A stretch of 64,000 nt of DNA from Sphingobacteriaceae bacterium (GCA_903642215.1 CAHJWG010000010.1:1-64000); one strand, 5' to 3'; positions 1 to 9,393 are shown, counted from the first letter of the stretch. Made by a program: numbers and translations. Notes: a model not told the origin generated them from the sequence alone.

Positions 1-29
1 TCCCTTCGCCTCCCTGCCGGAAGCGGATG

Positions 30-37
30 CAAAAGTA
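30..37 (-). promoter_or_regulatory. -7 promoter element (TACTTTTG) for a gene off the left edge
   Basis: The minus strand reads TACTTTTG, a match to the Bacteroidetes TAnnTTTG element, pointing left out of the window. The gene it would serve is not visible. Confidence 0.45.
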
Positions 38-292
38 GAAACTCTTTCCATTCCTGCAAACAAAAAGTAAAATTATTTATTCAGCCCCAAATATTAATTT
101 GTCAGCCTTTTTCAACCCTAAATATCTCGCAACTGCATACCCTCTAACTCTTCTCACTCAAACCACCTTACCTGCAAAGCAGAGGTACAGATAGAAAATT
201 ACTATGCAACGGAAAATAAAATAAGTAGAAGAATAATACCAAAACAGATAACTTATTAATTATTAGTCAGAAAAAATAAAATAAAAATTGAA

Positions 293-305
293 TGCTTCTT
301 TTACC
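293..305 (+). repeat. Dispersed motif copy (TGCTTCTTTTACC)
   Basis: Perfect core, intergenic. Flanking AATGCT (291-296) and AGCATT (306-311) are complementary, so the core can lie in a hairpin loop. Confidence 0.75.
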
Positions 306-367
306 AGCATTATGTACTACCTCACTAATACTTATTTTATCCATATTATTATATAACAGGAAAAATG

Positions 368-388
368 CCTGATAAAGGAAGCATCAGG
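368..388 (-). repeat. Dispersed motif, one-mismatch copy in a hairpin
   Basis: GATAAAGGAAGCA differs from the minus-orientation core by one base. CCTGAT (368-373) and ATCAGG (383-388) enclose it as a perfect 6-bp stem. Confidence 0.6.
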
Positions 389-514
389 ATTTCTGTCAAT
401 TAATATGTAGTTTAAAAAAATAAAGCTTTTATCAGCATTAAAATCTATGATCGTTAATAAATGTTAATTTTTTGATTACTGTGTATTCACTATGTAACAT
501 TGCTTATAAATAGA

Positions 515-545
515 TTGATTGATTTACAATATTAATTTATCTTTG
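515..545 (+). promoter_or_regulatory. bamD promoter (TATCTTTG at 538-545)
   Basis: TATCTTTG fits the Bacteroidetes -7 consensus TAnnTTTG, with TTG triplets at 515-521 at about the right distance for a -33 element. Only 4 bases separate the -7 element from the bamD ATG, so the transcript is probably leaderless. Confidence 0.65.
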
Positions 546-549
546 CAGC

Positions 550-1467
550 ATGTTTAAAAAGTGTTATTCAATTAAATTTTTAACCTTATTCTTAATTATC
601 AGTATCAGTTTTGCGAGCTGTAAGAGTAAATTTGAAAAATTAAAAGCAAGCAGTGATTATTCTAAGAAATATCAGGAAGGCATTAAATATTATAATAAAA
701 AGGATTACAGCCGTGCTTTAGCTTTATTTGATGATTTGGTACAACGTTATCGCGGAAGATCAGAAGCAGAGGATTTATTCTATTATTATGCTTTTGCAAA
801 TTACAAATTGAAAGATTTTACTTCGGCAGGTTATCATTTTAAAAACTTTGCAGATACTTATCCTAACAGTTCCCGTTCTGAGGAATGCCGCTATATGTCT
901 GCTTACTGCGCTTATTTAGAATCTCCGAATTCAACATTAGATCAAACCAATACATTGCTTTCGATAGATAAGCTGCAGTTGTTTATTAACCTTTATCCAA
1001 AAAGCGACCGTGTGGCCGAAGCAAGTAAACTGATTCAAAATCTACGCGACCGTTTAGAAACAAAAGCATATGCAAACGCCAAGCTTTATTTAACAATCGG
1101 TGATTATAAATCGGCCGTGATTGCTTTTAGAAATACCATGCGCGATTATCCGGATACAAAATATGCGGAGGAAATGGAGTTTTTATCAATACAAGCGCAA
1201 TATATGTATGCTAAAAACAGCCTTGAAAATAAACAGCAGGAACGCCTTGAAGAAGGGATTGCAATTTATCAGGAGTTTGAAGAAAAATATCCTTCAAGCC
1301 AATATTTAAAACAGGCGCAATCATTAAAAAGGCAATGTGAAAGCAGCATAGAAAATGTAAAACGATATTTAGCTAACTTTGATAACGAGCAAAAAGCTTA
1401 CAAAAAACAGCTCGAATCAGAAAAAAGTAAACAAGCGCAAGCAACATCAGATATTAAAACCCCATAA
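550..1467 (+). CDS. bamD: Outer membrane protein assembly factor BamD
   Basis: A 305-aa lipoprotein. Residues 1-24 form a signal peptide ending in the lipobox FASC, so Cys24 would be lipidated. The rest is a run of TPR-like helical hairpins (for example YYNKKDYSRALALFDDLVQRY near residue 45 and YLTIGDYKSAVIAFRNTMRDYP near 185). BamD is the TPR scaffold that, with BamA, folds beta-barrel proteins into the outer membrane. Length and the neighbours rpoZ, coaBC, DUF4835 and recN match the usual Bacteroidetes locus. The start is set by the signal peptide and by the promoter 4 bases upstream. Confidence 0.93.
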   Translation: MFKKCYSIKFLTLFLIISISFASCKSKFEKLKASSDYSKKYQEGIKYYNKKDYSRALALFDDLVQRYRGRSEAEDLFYYYAFANYKLKDFTSAGYHFKNFADTYPNSSRSEECRYMSAYCAYLESPNSTLDQTNTLLSIDKLQLFINLYPKSDRVAEASKLIQNLRDRLETKAYANAKLYLTIGDYKSAVIAFRNTMRDYPDTKYAEEMEFLSIQAQYMYAKNSLENKQQERLEEGIAIYQEFEEKYPSSQYLKQAQSLKRQCESSIENVKRYLANFDNEQKAYKKQLESEKSKQAQATSDIKTP

Positions 1468-1471
1468 ATAA

Positions 1472-1798
1472 ATGAGCAACATTAAACCCGTTTTAGCAAG
1501 CAGTACCGTAACCCGTGATTTGCGCGACCTGGATAAAACAACAGATAATATATACGAATCAATTGTGGTAATGTCTAAAAGGGCAAACCAGATTTCGAAC
1601 AACATCAAAGAAGAGTTGAGCCAGAAATTATCAGAATTTACTTCTTCAAATGATAATTTGGAAGAGATTTTTGAAAACCGGGAGCAGATTGAAATCAGCA
1701 AACACTACGAAAAAATGCCTAAACCTTCGTTAATTGCAGTTCAGGAATTTTTGGAAGGGAAAATATATTACCGTAATCCTTCTAAAGAACAACAATAA
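1472..1798 (+). CDS. rpoZ: DNA-directed RNA polymerase subunit omega (Bacteroidetes type)
   Basis: A 108-aa acidic protein beginning 4 bases after bamD, so co-transcribed with it. It has the omega-like core NIYESIVVMSKRANQIS near residues 27-43, comparable to the helix of RpoZ that wraps the beta-prime C-terminus. Sequence similarity to proteobacterial omega is low, as is normal in this phylum; the call relies on that core, the size and the conserved bamD-rpoZ-coaBC order. An intrinsic terminator follows at 1821-1855, so the bamD-rpoZ unit probably ends here. Confidence 0.85.
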   Translation: MSNIKPVLASSTVTRDLRDLDKTTDNIYESIVVMSKRANQISNNIKEELSQKLSEFTSSNDNLEEIFENREQIEISKHYEKMPKPSLIAVQEFLEGKIYYRNPSKEQQ

Positions 1799-1820
1799 TT
1801 TTCTTTAAAATCAGATAATG

Positions 1821-1855
1821 AAGCTTTCCTTAAAAATAAGGAAAGCTTTTTTTAT
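1821..1855 (+). terminator. Intrinsic terminator after rpoZ
   Basis: A perfect 12-bp stem (1821-1832 with 1837-1848), AAAA loop, followed by a T-tract. It separates bamD-rpoZ from coaBC, which has its own promoter. Confidence 0.9.
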
Positions 1856-1867
1856 AGGTAAAAAAAC

Positions 1868-1875
1868 TACTTTTG
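1868..1875 (+). promoter_or_regulatory. coaBC -7 element (TACTTTTG)
   Basis: TAnnTTTG match 3 bases before the ATG at 1879. The in-frame TTG at 1873 is part of this element and is therefore not the start codon. Predicts a leaderless coaBC mRNA. Confidence 0.65.
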
Positions 1876-1878
1876 AAT

Positions 1879-3081
1879 ATGCTAAACGGTAAGAAAATTT
1901 TGTTAGGCGTTTGCGGAAGTATTGCCGGTTATAAATCTGCTTTTTTGGTGAGATTGTTGGTTGAAGCTGGTGCAGCTGTGCAGGTAATTATGACGGAAGA
2001 TGCAACTAACTTTATCACGCCGCTTACGCTTTCCACACTTTCAAAACAACCTGTTCTTGTTCAGTATTATAAAACAGAAACAGGAGAATGGAATAATCAT
2101 GTTGCGTTGGGTTTGTGGGCAGATTTAATGCTGATTGCGCCGGTTACAGCAAATACAATGGCTAAAATGGCTTTGGGTTTGTGTGATAACCTCCTGACTG
2201 CAACTTACCTTTCGGCTAAATGCCCGGTTTATTTTGCACCGGCGATGGACTTGGATATGTGGAAACATCCTACCACACAAAATAATGTCAAAAAGCTTTT
2301 GAGTTATCAAAATATCCTGATTAAACCTGCATACGGCGAACTGGCAAGCGGCTTGGTTGGCGAAGGCAGAATGGCAGAACCAAAAGATATTGTTGATTTT
2401 TTGAACCAATCGTTAAGTAAAATGCTTCTTTTATCGGGTAAAAAAGCGTTAGTTACGGCGGGCCCAACATACGAACCGATTGATCCCGTTCGTTTTATTG
2501 CCAATCATTCTTCCGGTAAAATGGGTTTTAAACTGGCAGAAGAACTGGCTAATTTGGGTGCGGAAGTTACGCTGATCTCCGGCCCTTCTCAACAGGAAAC
2601 ACAAAATAAAAACATTAAACGCATCAACATTAATTCTGCAGAAGAAATGCTGGCACAATGCTTAAGTTATTTCCCGGATACACGTATTTGTGTGATGAAT
2701 GCTGCCGTAGCTGATTTTACACCTAAAAATGTTGCCGATCAGAAAATGAAAAAGCAGGATATTAGTTTAACTATCGAATTAAAACCGACTGTAGATATTT
2801 TGCAAACTTTAGGTACACAAAAAAAGCATAACCAGATTTTGGTTGGTTTTGCGTTAGAAACCAACGATGGCGAACGTTATGCTTTGGATAAATTGCAGAA
2901 AAAAAATCTGGATTTGATCGTTTTAAATTCTTTAGCCGATACTGGTGCAGGTTTTAAAACCGACACCAACAAAGTAACTGTTATTGATAAAGAGCTGCAA
3001 AAAACAGTTTTTAAACTGAAAAGTAAAACGGAAGTTGCAGTAGATATTTGCCGGAAAATTATTGAATTGCTACCAAAATGA
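1879..3081 (+). CDS. coaBC: Bifunctional phosphopantothenoylcysteine decarboxylase / phosphopantothenate-cysteine ligase
   Basis: A 400-aa two-domain enzyme for two steps of coenzyme A synthesis from phosphopantothenate. The CoaC part (residues ~1-180) has the flavoprotein start LLGVCGSIAGYKSA, the catalytic-His region WNNHVALG and the PAMDLDM motif. The CoaB part (from ~185) begins KKALVTAGPTYEPIDPVR and has NHSSGKMG. ATG 1879 is preferred over TTG 1873, which lies within the promoter. A perfect dispersed-motif copy (2423-2435) is translated as LLLSGK in the linker between the domains. The stop overlaps the next start as ATGA. Confidence 0.95.
   Translation: MLNGKKILLGVCGSIAGYKSAFLVRLLVEAGAAVQVIMTEDATNFITPLTLSTLSKQPVLVQYYKTETGEWNNHVALGLWADLMLIAPVTANTMAKMALGLCDNLLTATYLSAKCPVYFAPAMDLDMWKHPTTQNNVKKLLSYQNILIKPAYGELASGLVGEGRMAEPKDIVDFLNQSLSKMLLLSGKKALVTAGPTYEPIDPVRFIANHSSGKMGFKLAEELANLGAEVTLISGPSQQETQNKNIKRININSAEEMLAQCLSYFPDTRICVMNAAVADFTPKNVADQKMKKQDISLTIELKPTVDILQTLGTQKKHNQILVGFALETNDGERYALDKLQKKNLDLIVLNSLADTGAGFKTDTNKVTVIDKELQKTVFKLKSKTEVAVDICRKIIELLPK
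2423..2435 (+). repeat. Dispersed motif copy (TGCTTCTTTTATC) in coaBC
   Basis: Perfect core followed by GGG and TAAAAAA. It falls in the CoaC-CoaB linker, where a change of sequence is best tolerated. Confidence 0.8.
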
Positions 3082-3974
3082 AATTTACAAGTATACTTTT
3101 TTTATTCCTTTTTACTTCTGTAATTGCTAATTCGCAGGATTTGAATGCACGCGTACAGGTGCTTTCACCCAAAATCCAGACAACTAACAGGCGGATTTTT
3201 ATAGCTTTGGAAACTGCTGTTAAAGATTTTTTAAACGGAAGAAAATGGGCTGCCGATCAAATTGCTCCTCAAGAACGGATCGATTGTAACTTTGTGATCA
3301 ATATTACTGCTTGGGACGGTGCCAGTAATTTGAGCGCGGAAGTGCAAGTGCAATCCAGCCGGCCTGTTTTCGGTTCAAACTTTAACTCCACATTATTAAA
3401 TATCAACGATAAAGATTTTGATTTTAATTATACGGAAGGGCAGATTATCGATTTTAACGATCAGCTTTTTCAAAGTAACCTGAGTTCGTTTTTTGCTTTT
3501 TACGCTTATATAATTGTCGGTTTAGATTACGATTCGTTTTCTAAACGTGGCGGTTCTCCGTATTTTGATCACGCACAATTTATTGTAAACGCGGCGCAGA
3601 CTTCTGCTTATAAAGGTTGGAAAGGTTTTGATAATAACCACGATCGCTATTGGCTGATTGAAAATTTAAATAATCCTGTTTACACAAATCTCCGCGATTT
3701 TAGCTATACTTATCATCGTTTGGGTTTGGATGTGATGTCTGCCAATGCAGATCAGGGTTTAAAAGCGATTACGGCGGCACTGCCTTTTATCGCTGATGTT
3801 GACCGGCAAAGAACCGGCGCGCTGTTGCCGCAACTATTTTTTACCGCCAAAAGTGATGAATTATTACAGATTCTTAGCAGGGCAAACCGGCAAGACCGGG
3901 AAATTGCTTATCAAACGCTAAGTAAGGCAGATCCGGCAAACGGAACAAAATACGAACAACTACAAAAAAACTAA
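3078..3974 (+). CDS. DUF4835 family protein, secreted
   Basis: A 298-aa protein with an N-terminal signal peptide (hydrophobic stretch ILFLFLFTSVIANSQ), so periplasmic or outer-membrane associated. I recognise it as the DUF4835 family, which sits between coaBC and recN in many Bacteroidetes; its biochemical role is unknown to me. The 4-bp ATGA overlap with coaBC implies translational coupling. No catalytic motif is apparent. Confidence 0.8.
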   Translation: MKFTSILFLFLFTSVIANSQDLNARVQVLSPKIQTTNRRIFIALETAVKDFLNGRKWAADQIAPQERIDCNFVINITAWDGASNLSAEVQVQSSRPVFGSNFNSTLLNINDKDFDFNYTEGQIIDFNDQLFQSNLSSFFAFYAYIIVGLDYDSFSKRGGSPYFDHAQFIVNAAQTSAYKGWKGFDNNHDRYWLIENLNNPVYTNLRDFSYTYHRLGLDVMSANADQGLKAITAALPFIADVDRQRTGALLPQLFFTAKSDELLQILSRANRQDREIAYQTLSKADPANGTKYEQLQKN

Positions 3975-4003
3975 TTTTTTTAGCCCAATTTAACTCGAAT
4001 CCG

Positions 4004-4011
4004 TAATTTTG
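4004..4011 (+). promoter_or_regulatory. recN -7 element (TAATTTTG)
   Basis: TAnnTTTG match 20 bases before the recN ATG; no clear -33 element seen. Confidence 0.5.
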
Positions 4012-4031
4012 TTTTTCTTAATTTAGAAATC

Positions 4032-5693
4032 ATGTTGAGTAGGTTAACGATTAACAATTATGCGCTGATTGATAACCTGGATATCGGTTTTGATGCCGGT
4101 TTAAACATTATCACCGGAGAAACCGGTGCCGGGAAATCGATTATATTGGGTGCACTTTCGTTGATTTTGGGTCAGCGGGCAGAAAGTAAATACTTTTTTA
4201 ATCAGCAAAAAAAATGTGTGATCGAAGGAAATTTTCGCATTGAAGGCTTTCACTTAAAAAAATATTTCGAAGAGAATGATTTGGATTATGAAACAGAAAC
4301 AGTTTTACGCCGGGAAATTAGTGCCGATGGCAAATCGCGCGCATTTGTAAATGATACGCCAGTTAATTTGGCTTCATTAAAACAGCTTGGCGAGAAACTA
4401 ATCGATATCCATTCGCAGCACGCAACTGCCGAAATTAATGATCCGAATTTCCAATTGTTAGTTGTGGATTCGATCACCAATCATCCGGAATTATTAGAAA
4501 AATACCGCAATGCTTTTTTTACCTATAAAAAATCATCATCAAAACTGCAGCATTTAATTGACGAGAGTGAGAAGGCAAAAGGCGAAGAAGATTATCTGCA
4601 GTTTCAGTTTGACGAACTGGAGAAAGCAAATTTAATTGCCGATGAACAGGAACTTTTAGAGCAGGAATTACTTACTTTAAACAACGCCGAAGAAATAAAG
4701 CGAAGTTTATTAAGTGCAAATTATTTGCTGCAGGAAAGCGAAACGGCAGCTTTAAATCAGTTTAAAGAATCGTTGCAGTTATTAAACGCGCTTGAAAAGT
4801 ATAACCCGAAAGCTGCAGAATTGAGCCAGCGGTTAAGCAGCATCAACATTGAATTAAAAGATATTGTTGCTGAAATTGAAAATATGGAACAGGCCACGCA
4901 AGTTGATGAAGCACGATCTGAAAAAATTAGTGATCGGCTGAATTTGATTTTTACCTTGCAAAAAAAGCATCGGGTAAGCGGAAACGCAGATTTGCTGCAA
5001 ATTCAGGAAGATTTATCGAACAAATTAAATAATATACAATCCGGCGATGAAGCGATAGAAATTTTGCAGAAGCAGCTGGAAAGCCAGAAAACTGATTTAC
5101 AAAAAATGGCCGCGCAGTTATCTGCCAACCGCCAAAAAGCTATTCCGGCGATAGAAAAACAGATTTTGAAAACTCTTGCCGAAGTTGATATGGGCCAGTC
5201 TGTTTTAAAGATCGAAAATAATATAGCGGTAAAAGAAGCATTTGATAAAAGTGGAATAGACCATATCCGTTTTCTTTTCTCTGCGAATAAAGGACATCAG
5301 CCAGCGGAAATGAGCAAAGTTGCTTCGGGCGGAGAACTTTCTCGTTTAATGCTAAGTATCAAATCCTTAATTTCCAGATATACGGCTCTACCAACAATCA
5401 TTTTTGACGAGATTGACACCGGCGTTTCCGGAGAAGTTGCCAATAAAGTTGGTTTGGTGATGGAGCAGCTTTCGCAGTTTTTACAAGTTGTAACGATTAC
5501 GCATTTGCCGCAAATTGCAAGTAAAGGCCAATCGCATTTCCTGGTTTATAAAAATGATACGGGCAAAGTTCCTTCCACAAAAATCAAAAAATTAACGGAA
5601 GAAGAACGTGTTTTGGAAATTGCCAAAATGCTGAGTGGCAGCAAACCCGGCGAAAGTGCTTTGCAGAATGCGAGAGAATTGCTGAATAGTTAA
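4032..5693 (+). CDS. recN: DNA repair protein RecN
   Basis: A 553-aa SMC-like ATPase acting in double-strand-break repair. The N-terminus has the Walker A GETGAGKS (residues ~30-37), the middle (~150-370) is a coiled coil, and the C-terminus has the ABC signature VASGGELSR and the Walker B FDEIDTGVSGEVA. Length is that of typical RecN. It has its own promoter-like element 57 bases downstream of the DUF4835 gene. Confidence 0.95.
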   Translation: MLSRLTINNYALIDNLDIGFDAGLNIITGETGAGKSIILGALSLILGQRAESKYFFNQQKKCVIEGNFRIEGFHLKKYFEENDLDYETETVLRREISADGKSRAFVNDTPVNLASLKQLGEKLIDIHSQHATAEINDPNFQLLVVDSITNHPELLEKYRNAFFTYKKSSSKLQHLIDESEKAKGEEDYLQFQFDELEKANLIADEQELLEQELLTLNNAEEIKRSLLSANYLLQESETAALNQFKESLQLLNALEKYNPKAAELSQRLSSINIELKDIVAEIENMEQATQVDEARSEKISDRLNLIFTLQKKHRVSGNADLLQIQEDLSNKLNNIQSGDEAIEILQKQLESQKTDLQKMAAQLSANRQKAIPAIEKQILKTLAEVDMGQSVLKIENNIAVKEAFDKSGIDHIRFLFSANKGHQPAEMSKVASGGELSRLMLSIKSLISRYTALPTIIFDEIDTGVSGEVANKVGLVMEQLSQFLQVVTITHLPQIASKGQSHFLVYKNDTGKVPSTKIKKLTEEERVLEIAKMLSGSKPGESALQNARELLNS

Positions 5694-5758
5694 ACAAGTG
5701 ATTTCTACTTAAAACTAACCGATAAATAATTCTATTTTTAGGCACTAAACAAAATCAA

Positions 5759-6574
5759 ATGGCTTATAATTTATTACAAGGTAAAAAAGGCATTATTTTC
5801 GGTGCTTTGGATGAGAAATCTATTGCTTGGAAAACTGCGTTGCGCTGTGTGGAAGAAGGTGCACAAATTGTACTAACCAATGCGCCGATTGCTTTGCGCA
5901 TGGGCGAGATTAATAAACTCGCTGAAACTTGTGATGCGCCCGTAATTCCGGCGGATGTTACGGTTACAGCTGATATCGAAAATCTATTTGAAGCCACAAA
6001 AGAACATTTTGGCGGAGGTGTGGATTTCATTTTGCATTCTATCGGGATGAGTTTAAATGTGCGTAAAAATATTCCTTACACGCAAACCAACTACGATTTT
6101 ATGCACAAGACTATTGATATTTCGGCCATGTCATTACACCGGATTTTACAGGTTGCCATGAAACAGGATATGATTAACGATTGGGGATCTGTAGTTGCTT
6201 TAACTTATATTGCCGCCCAACGGATTTTCCCCGGATATGATGAAATGGCTGATACCAAAGCGATGCTGGAAAGTATTGCCCGTAATTTTGGCTATCAATA
6301 TGGCGTTAAAAAACATGTTCGGATCAATACGATCAGCCAATCTCCTACACGTACAACAGCCGGCGGTGGTATAAAAGGGTTTAACGGTTTTATTGATTTT
6401 GCTGAGAAAATGTCTCCGCTTGGTAATGCAGATGCAGATCAATGTGCGGATTACACAGTAACCTTATTTTCTGATCTGACTAAAATGGTTACGATGCAGA
6501 ACTTGTATCACGACGGCGGATTTTCCGGTGTTGGTGTAACGCAACCGGTAATTAACCAGATGGAAAAAGAATAA
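5759..6574 (+). CDS. fabI: Enoyl-[acyl-carrier-protein] reductase (NADH)
   Basis: A 271-aa short-chain dehydrogenase of the FabI type, reducing the enoyl-ACP double bond in the last step of each fatty-acid elongation cycle. It has the N-terminal nucleotide-binding region GALDEKSIAWKTA, and the FabI catalytic Tyr-x6-Lys as YDEMADTK near residue 160, in place of the ordinary SDR YxxxK. Length and motifs are complete. A strong hairpin terminator carrying a dispersed-motif copy follows at 6611-6640. Confidence 0.94.
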   Translation: MAYNLLQGKKGIIFGALDEKSIAWKTALRCVEEGAQIVLTNAPIALRMGEINKLAETCDAPVIPADVTVTADIENLFEATKEHFGGGVDFILHSIGMSLNVRKNIPYTQTNYDFMHKTIDISAMSLHRILQVAMKQDMINDWGSVVALTYIAAQRIFPGYDEMADTKAMLESIARNFGYQYGVKKHVRINTISQSPTRTTAGGGIKGFNGFIDFAEKMSPLGNADADQCADYTVTLFSDLTKMVTMQNLYHDGGFSGVGVTQPVINQMEKE

Positions 6575-6610
6575 TGCTAATTTTATCACCTAAATTTCAG
6601 ACATAAAAAA

Positions 6611-6642
6611 AGTCCCGATAAAAACAGTATCGGGACTTTTTG
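6611..6642. terminator. Bidirectional terminator between fabI and clpC, with motif in the loop
   Basis: AGTCCCGATA (6611-6620) pairs with TATCGGGACT (6628-6637); A-runs and T-runs on both sides suit termination in both directions, for the convergent fabI and clpC. The loop and inner stem form a perfect dispersed-motif copy (minus strand, 6617-6629). Confidence 0.9.
6617..6629 (-). repeat. Dispersed motif copy (GT subtype) inside the terminator
   Basis: GATAAAAACAGTA on the plus strand, perfect minus-orientation core of the GT subtype; forms the head of the fabI/clpC terminator hairpin. Confidence 0.8.
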
Positions 6643-6659
6643 TTGAAATATAGTTTTAA

Positions 6660-9200
6660 CTATTCACCTTTTTGCTCTTCTTCCGGCGTAATACTTATTT
6701 CAGCAGGTTTTGCGTTGATTGTAATTTGCTTGGTTTCTGCATCATAATCAACTTCCATCAAAGTACCTTCAGCTAATTCGCCTTTCAAAATTTCCTCAGC
6801 AATCGGGTCTTCCAGATATTTCTGAATAGCTCTTTTCAGCGGCCTTGCTCCAAATTGAGAATCATAACCTTTATCTGCAATAAATTCTTTTGCAGCAAGT
6901 GTTAATTTAACCTCATAACCCAAGCTGTGGACACGGCCAAATAATGCATTTAATTCGATATCAATAATTTTGAAAATTTCTTCTTTTCCTAAAGAATTAA
7001 ACACAATTACATCATCAATACGATTTAAAAATTCTGGTGCAAAAGCACGTTTTAAAGCGTTTTCAATTACACCTCGGGAATGTGCATCAGCTTGGTCAAC
7101 TTTTGCAGCAGTTGTAAAACCAACTCCCTGGCCAAAATCTTTTAGCTGACGCGCACCAATATTAGAAGTCATGATGACGATTGCATTCCGGAAATCAACT
7201 TTACGGCCTAAAGAATCTGTTAACTGCCCTTCATCCAAAACCTGCAATAAAATGTTGAATACATCCGGATGTGCTTTTTCAATTTCATCCAACAGAATTA
7301 CGGAATATGGTTTACGACGAACTTTTTCGGTTAATTGTCCGCCTTCTTCATAACCAACATATCCCGGAGGCGCTCCGACTAAACGGGAAACTGCAAATTT
7401 TTCCATATACTCGCTCATGTCGATTTGGATCAAAGCATCCTCGGTATCGAACATAAAACGTGCTAGTTCTTTTGCTAATTCAGTTTTACCGACACCGGTC
7501 GGGCCTAAGAAAATAAAGGAACCGATTGGCTTTTTAGGATCTTTTAATCCGGCACGGGTACGCTGAATTGCTTTCGTTAACTTTTTGATCGCATCATCCT
7601 GGCCAATAATTTTATCCCTGATTTTATCAGACATGTTTAACAATTTCTGGCTATCCGCTTGTCCGACACGTTGTACAGGGATACCAGTCATCATCGAAAC
7701 AACTTCGGCAACATTATCTTCGGTTACGGTGTAACGTTTAGATTTTGTTTCTGCTTCCCATGCTGCTTTTGCCTGCTCTAATTCTTCCAGTAAATGCTTT
7801 TCTGTATCACGCAGTTTGGCCGCTTCTTCATATTTCTGACTACGGACTACCTTGTTCTTTTCCAGCTTGATCTGCTCAATTTTTTGCTCGATATCCAGAA
7901 TATTTTGCGGAACATGGATATTGGTTAAGTGAACGCGGGAACCAGATTCATCTAAAGCGTCAATTGCTTTGTCAGGTAAAAAACGATCTGTAATATACCT
8001 TGAAGTTAAAGAAACGCAGGCTAAAATTGCTTCATTGGTATAAGTTACACCGTGATGCTCTTCATATTTATCTTTAATACGTGTTAAAATTTCTATCGTT
8101 TCGTCTGGTGTAGCAGGTTCAACCATTACCTTTTGAAAGCGACGGTCTAAAGCACCATCTTTTTCGATATACTGGCGATATTCATCTAAAGTTGTAGCAC
8201 CGATACATTGGATTTCTCCACGAGCCAAAGCCGGTTTAAACATATTGGAAGCATCTAAAGAACCGGAAGCACCACCTGCGCCAACTATCGTGTGGATTTC
8301 ATCAATAAATAAAATTACATCCGGAGATTTTTCAAGCTCGTTCATCACCGCTTTCATCCGCTCCTCAAACTGTCCGCGATATTTTGTACCGGCTACTAAA
8401 GAAGCTAAATCCAGCGTAACAACCCGTTTGTTAAACAGTACACGCGATACTTTTCGCTGTACAATCCGCAAAGCTAAACCTTCTGCTATAGCTGATTTAC
8501 CAACGCCCGGTTCGCCGATTAAAATTGGATTATTCTTTTTACGGCGTGATAAAATCTGCGATACACGCTCAATCTCTTTTTCCCGACCAACAATCGGATC
8601 TAGTTTTCCATCCTCGGCGGCTTTGGTTAAATCGCGGCCAAAGTTATCTAAAACTGGTGTTTTTGATTTAATGTCTGACACTTTTTTGGGTTGACTAAAT
8701 GATTCTTCGTCACGGAAATCGTCATCACCACCGGTTGATGATCCTGGCAATTCATCCGTAACATCGTGTTTTCCGGATTCTACTTCAGATTTAAACAATT
8801 CGTAATTAACATTGAACTGAGTTAAAATCTGCGAAGCAATATTATCTTCATCTCTTAAAATTGATAGTAAAAGATGCTCTGTTCCAATCAGGTCGCTTTT
8901 AAATATTTTAGCTTCCAGATAGGTAATTTTTAATACTTTCTCTGCCTGCTTGGTTAACGGGATACTGCCAATATTTACCGTGGTTCCGGTAGTTCCTTTA
9001 ACTGCATCTTCAACAGAACGCCTTAAACGTGCCGTATCAACTTGTAATCCTTTCAATAATTTTATCGCAACGCCATCACCGTCGCGAATTAGTCCTAACA
9101 ATAAATGTTCTGTTCCGATATAATCATGCCCGAGACGCAATGCCTCCTCTCTGCTATATGAAATAACATCTTTTACACGGGGCGAAAATTTAGCTTCCAT
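6660..9200 (-). CDS. clpC: ATP-dependent Clp protease ATP-binding subunit ClpC
   Basis: An 846-aa AAA+ unfoldase that feeds substrates to ClpP. Two N-terminal Clp_N repeats (residues ~1-145) are followed by AAA1 with Walker A GEPGVGKS, a UVR-type coiled segment around KYEEAAKLRD, and AAA2 with Walker A GPTGVGKT. I chose the ATG giving MEAKFSPRVKD, the usual start of this family; a TTG five codons further upstream (9215) is less likely. The gene stands alone, converging on fabI and divergent from ettA. Confidence 0.95.
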   Translation of the reverse strand: MEAKFSPRVKDVISYSREEALRLGHDYIGTEHLLLGLIRDGDGVAIKLLKGLQVDTARLRRSVEDAVKGTTGTTVNIGSIPLTKQAEKVLKITYLEAKIFKSDLIGTEHLLLSILRDEDNIASQILTQFNVNYELFKSEVESGKHDVTDELPGSSTGGDDDFRDEESFSQPKKVSDIKSKTPVLDNFGRDLTKAAEDGKLDPIVGREKEIERVSQILSRRKKNNPILIGEPGVGKSAIAEGLALRIVQRKVSRVLFNKRVVTLDLASLVAGTKYRGQFEERMKAVMNELEKSPDVILFIDEIHTIVGAGGASGSLDASNMFKPALARGEIQCIGATTLDEYRQYIEKDGALDRRFQKVMVEPATPDETIEILTRIKDKYEEHHGVTYTNEAILACVSLTSRYITDRFLPDKAIDALDESGSRVHLTNIHVPQNILDIEQKIEQIKLEKNKVVRSQKYEEAAKLRDTEKHLLEELEQAKAAWEAETKSKRYTVTEDNVAEVVSMMTGIPVQRVGQADSQKLLNMSDKIRDKIIGQDDAIKKLTKAIQRTRAGLKDPKKPIGSFIFLGPTGVGKTELAKELARFMFDTEDALIQIDMSEYMEKFAVSRLVGAPPGYVGYEEGGQLTEKVRRKPYSVILLDEIEKAHPDVFNILLQVLDEGQLTDSLGRKVDFRNAIVIMTSNIGARQLKDFGQGVGFTTAAKVDQADAHSRGVIENALKRAFAPEFLNRIDDVIVFNSLGKEEIFKIIDIELNALFGRVHSLGYEVKLTLAAKEFIADKGYDSQFGARPLKRAIQKYLEDPIAEEILKGELAEGTLMEVDYDAETKQITINAKPAEISITPEEEQKGE

Positions 9201-9346
9201 AAATATATTTTTCAAATAAAGGAAAGAACTAATCTATAAATAAATTTAACAAATAAGAATAGAGAAGGCTTCCAGACATAAATTTATCAACAATTACGCC
9301 ATTAAGTAGCAATCGTTACAACAATAATCTAATATATCCATTTTTA

Positions 9347-9388
9347 CTGCTTTCTGACTAATTTAGCATTGTAAAATTAGCAAAGCAG
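9347..9388 (+). promoter_or_regulatory. Nested inverted repeats just upstream of ettA
   Basis: CTGCTTT (9347-9353) pairs with AAAGCAG (9382-9388), and inside it CTAATTT (9358-9364) with AAATTAG (9374-9380). It ends 5 bases before the ettA ATG. It could be an operator or a leader hairpin; no regulator is implied by the sequence. Confidence 0.4.
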
Positions 9389-9393
9389 AAATA

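Larger units (their letters stand above)
1..549. other. Intergenic region upstream of bamD
   Basis: No gene is seen here. The stretch is very A+T-rich. It holds an outward-facing promoter element at its left end, one perfect dispersed-motif copy (293-305) whose flanks can pair as AATGCT/AGCATT (291-311), a one-mismatch copy in a CCTGAT/ATCAGG hairpin (368-388), and the bamD promoter at its right end. Confidence 0.6.

Noticed and set aside
8245-8694. 149-codon plus-strand open frame inside clpC
   Set aside because: Antisense shadow of a highly conserved gene; no independent protein features.
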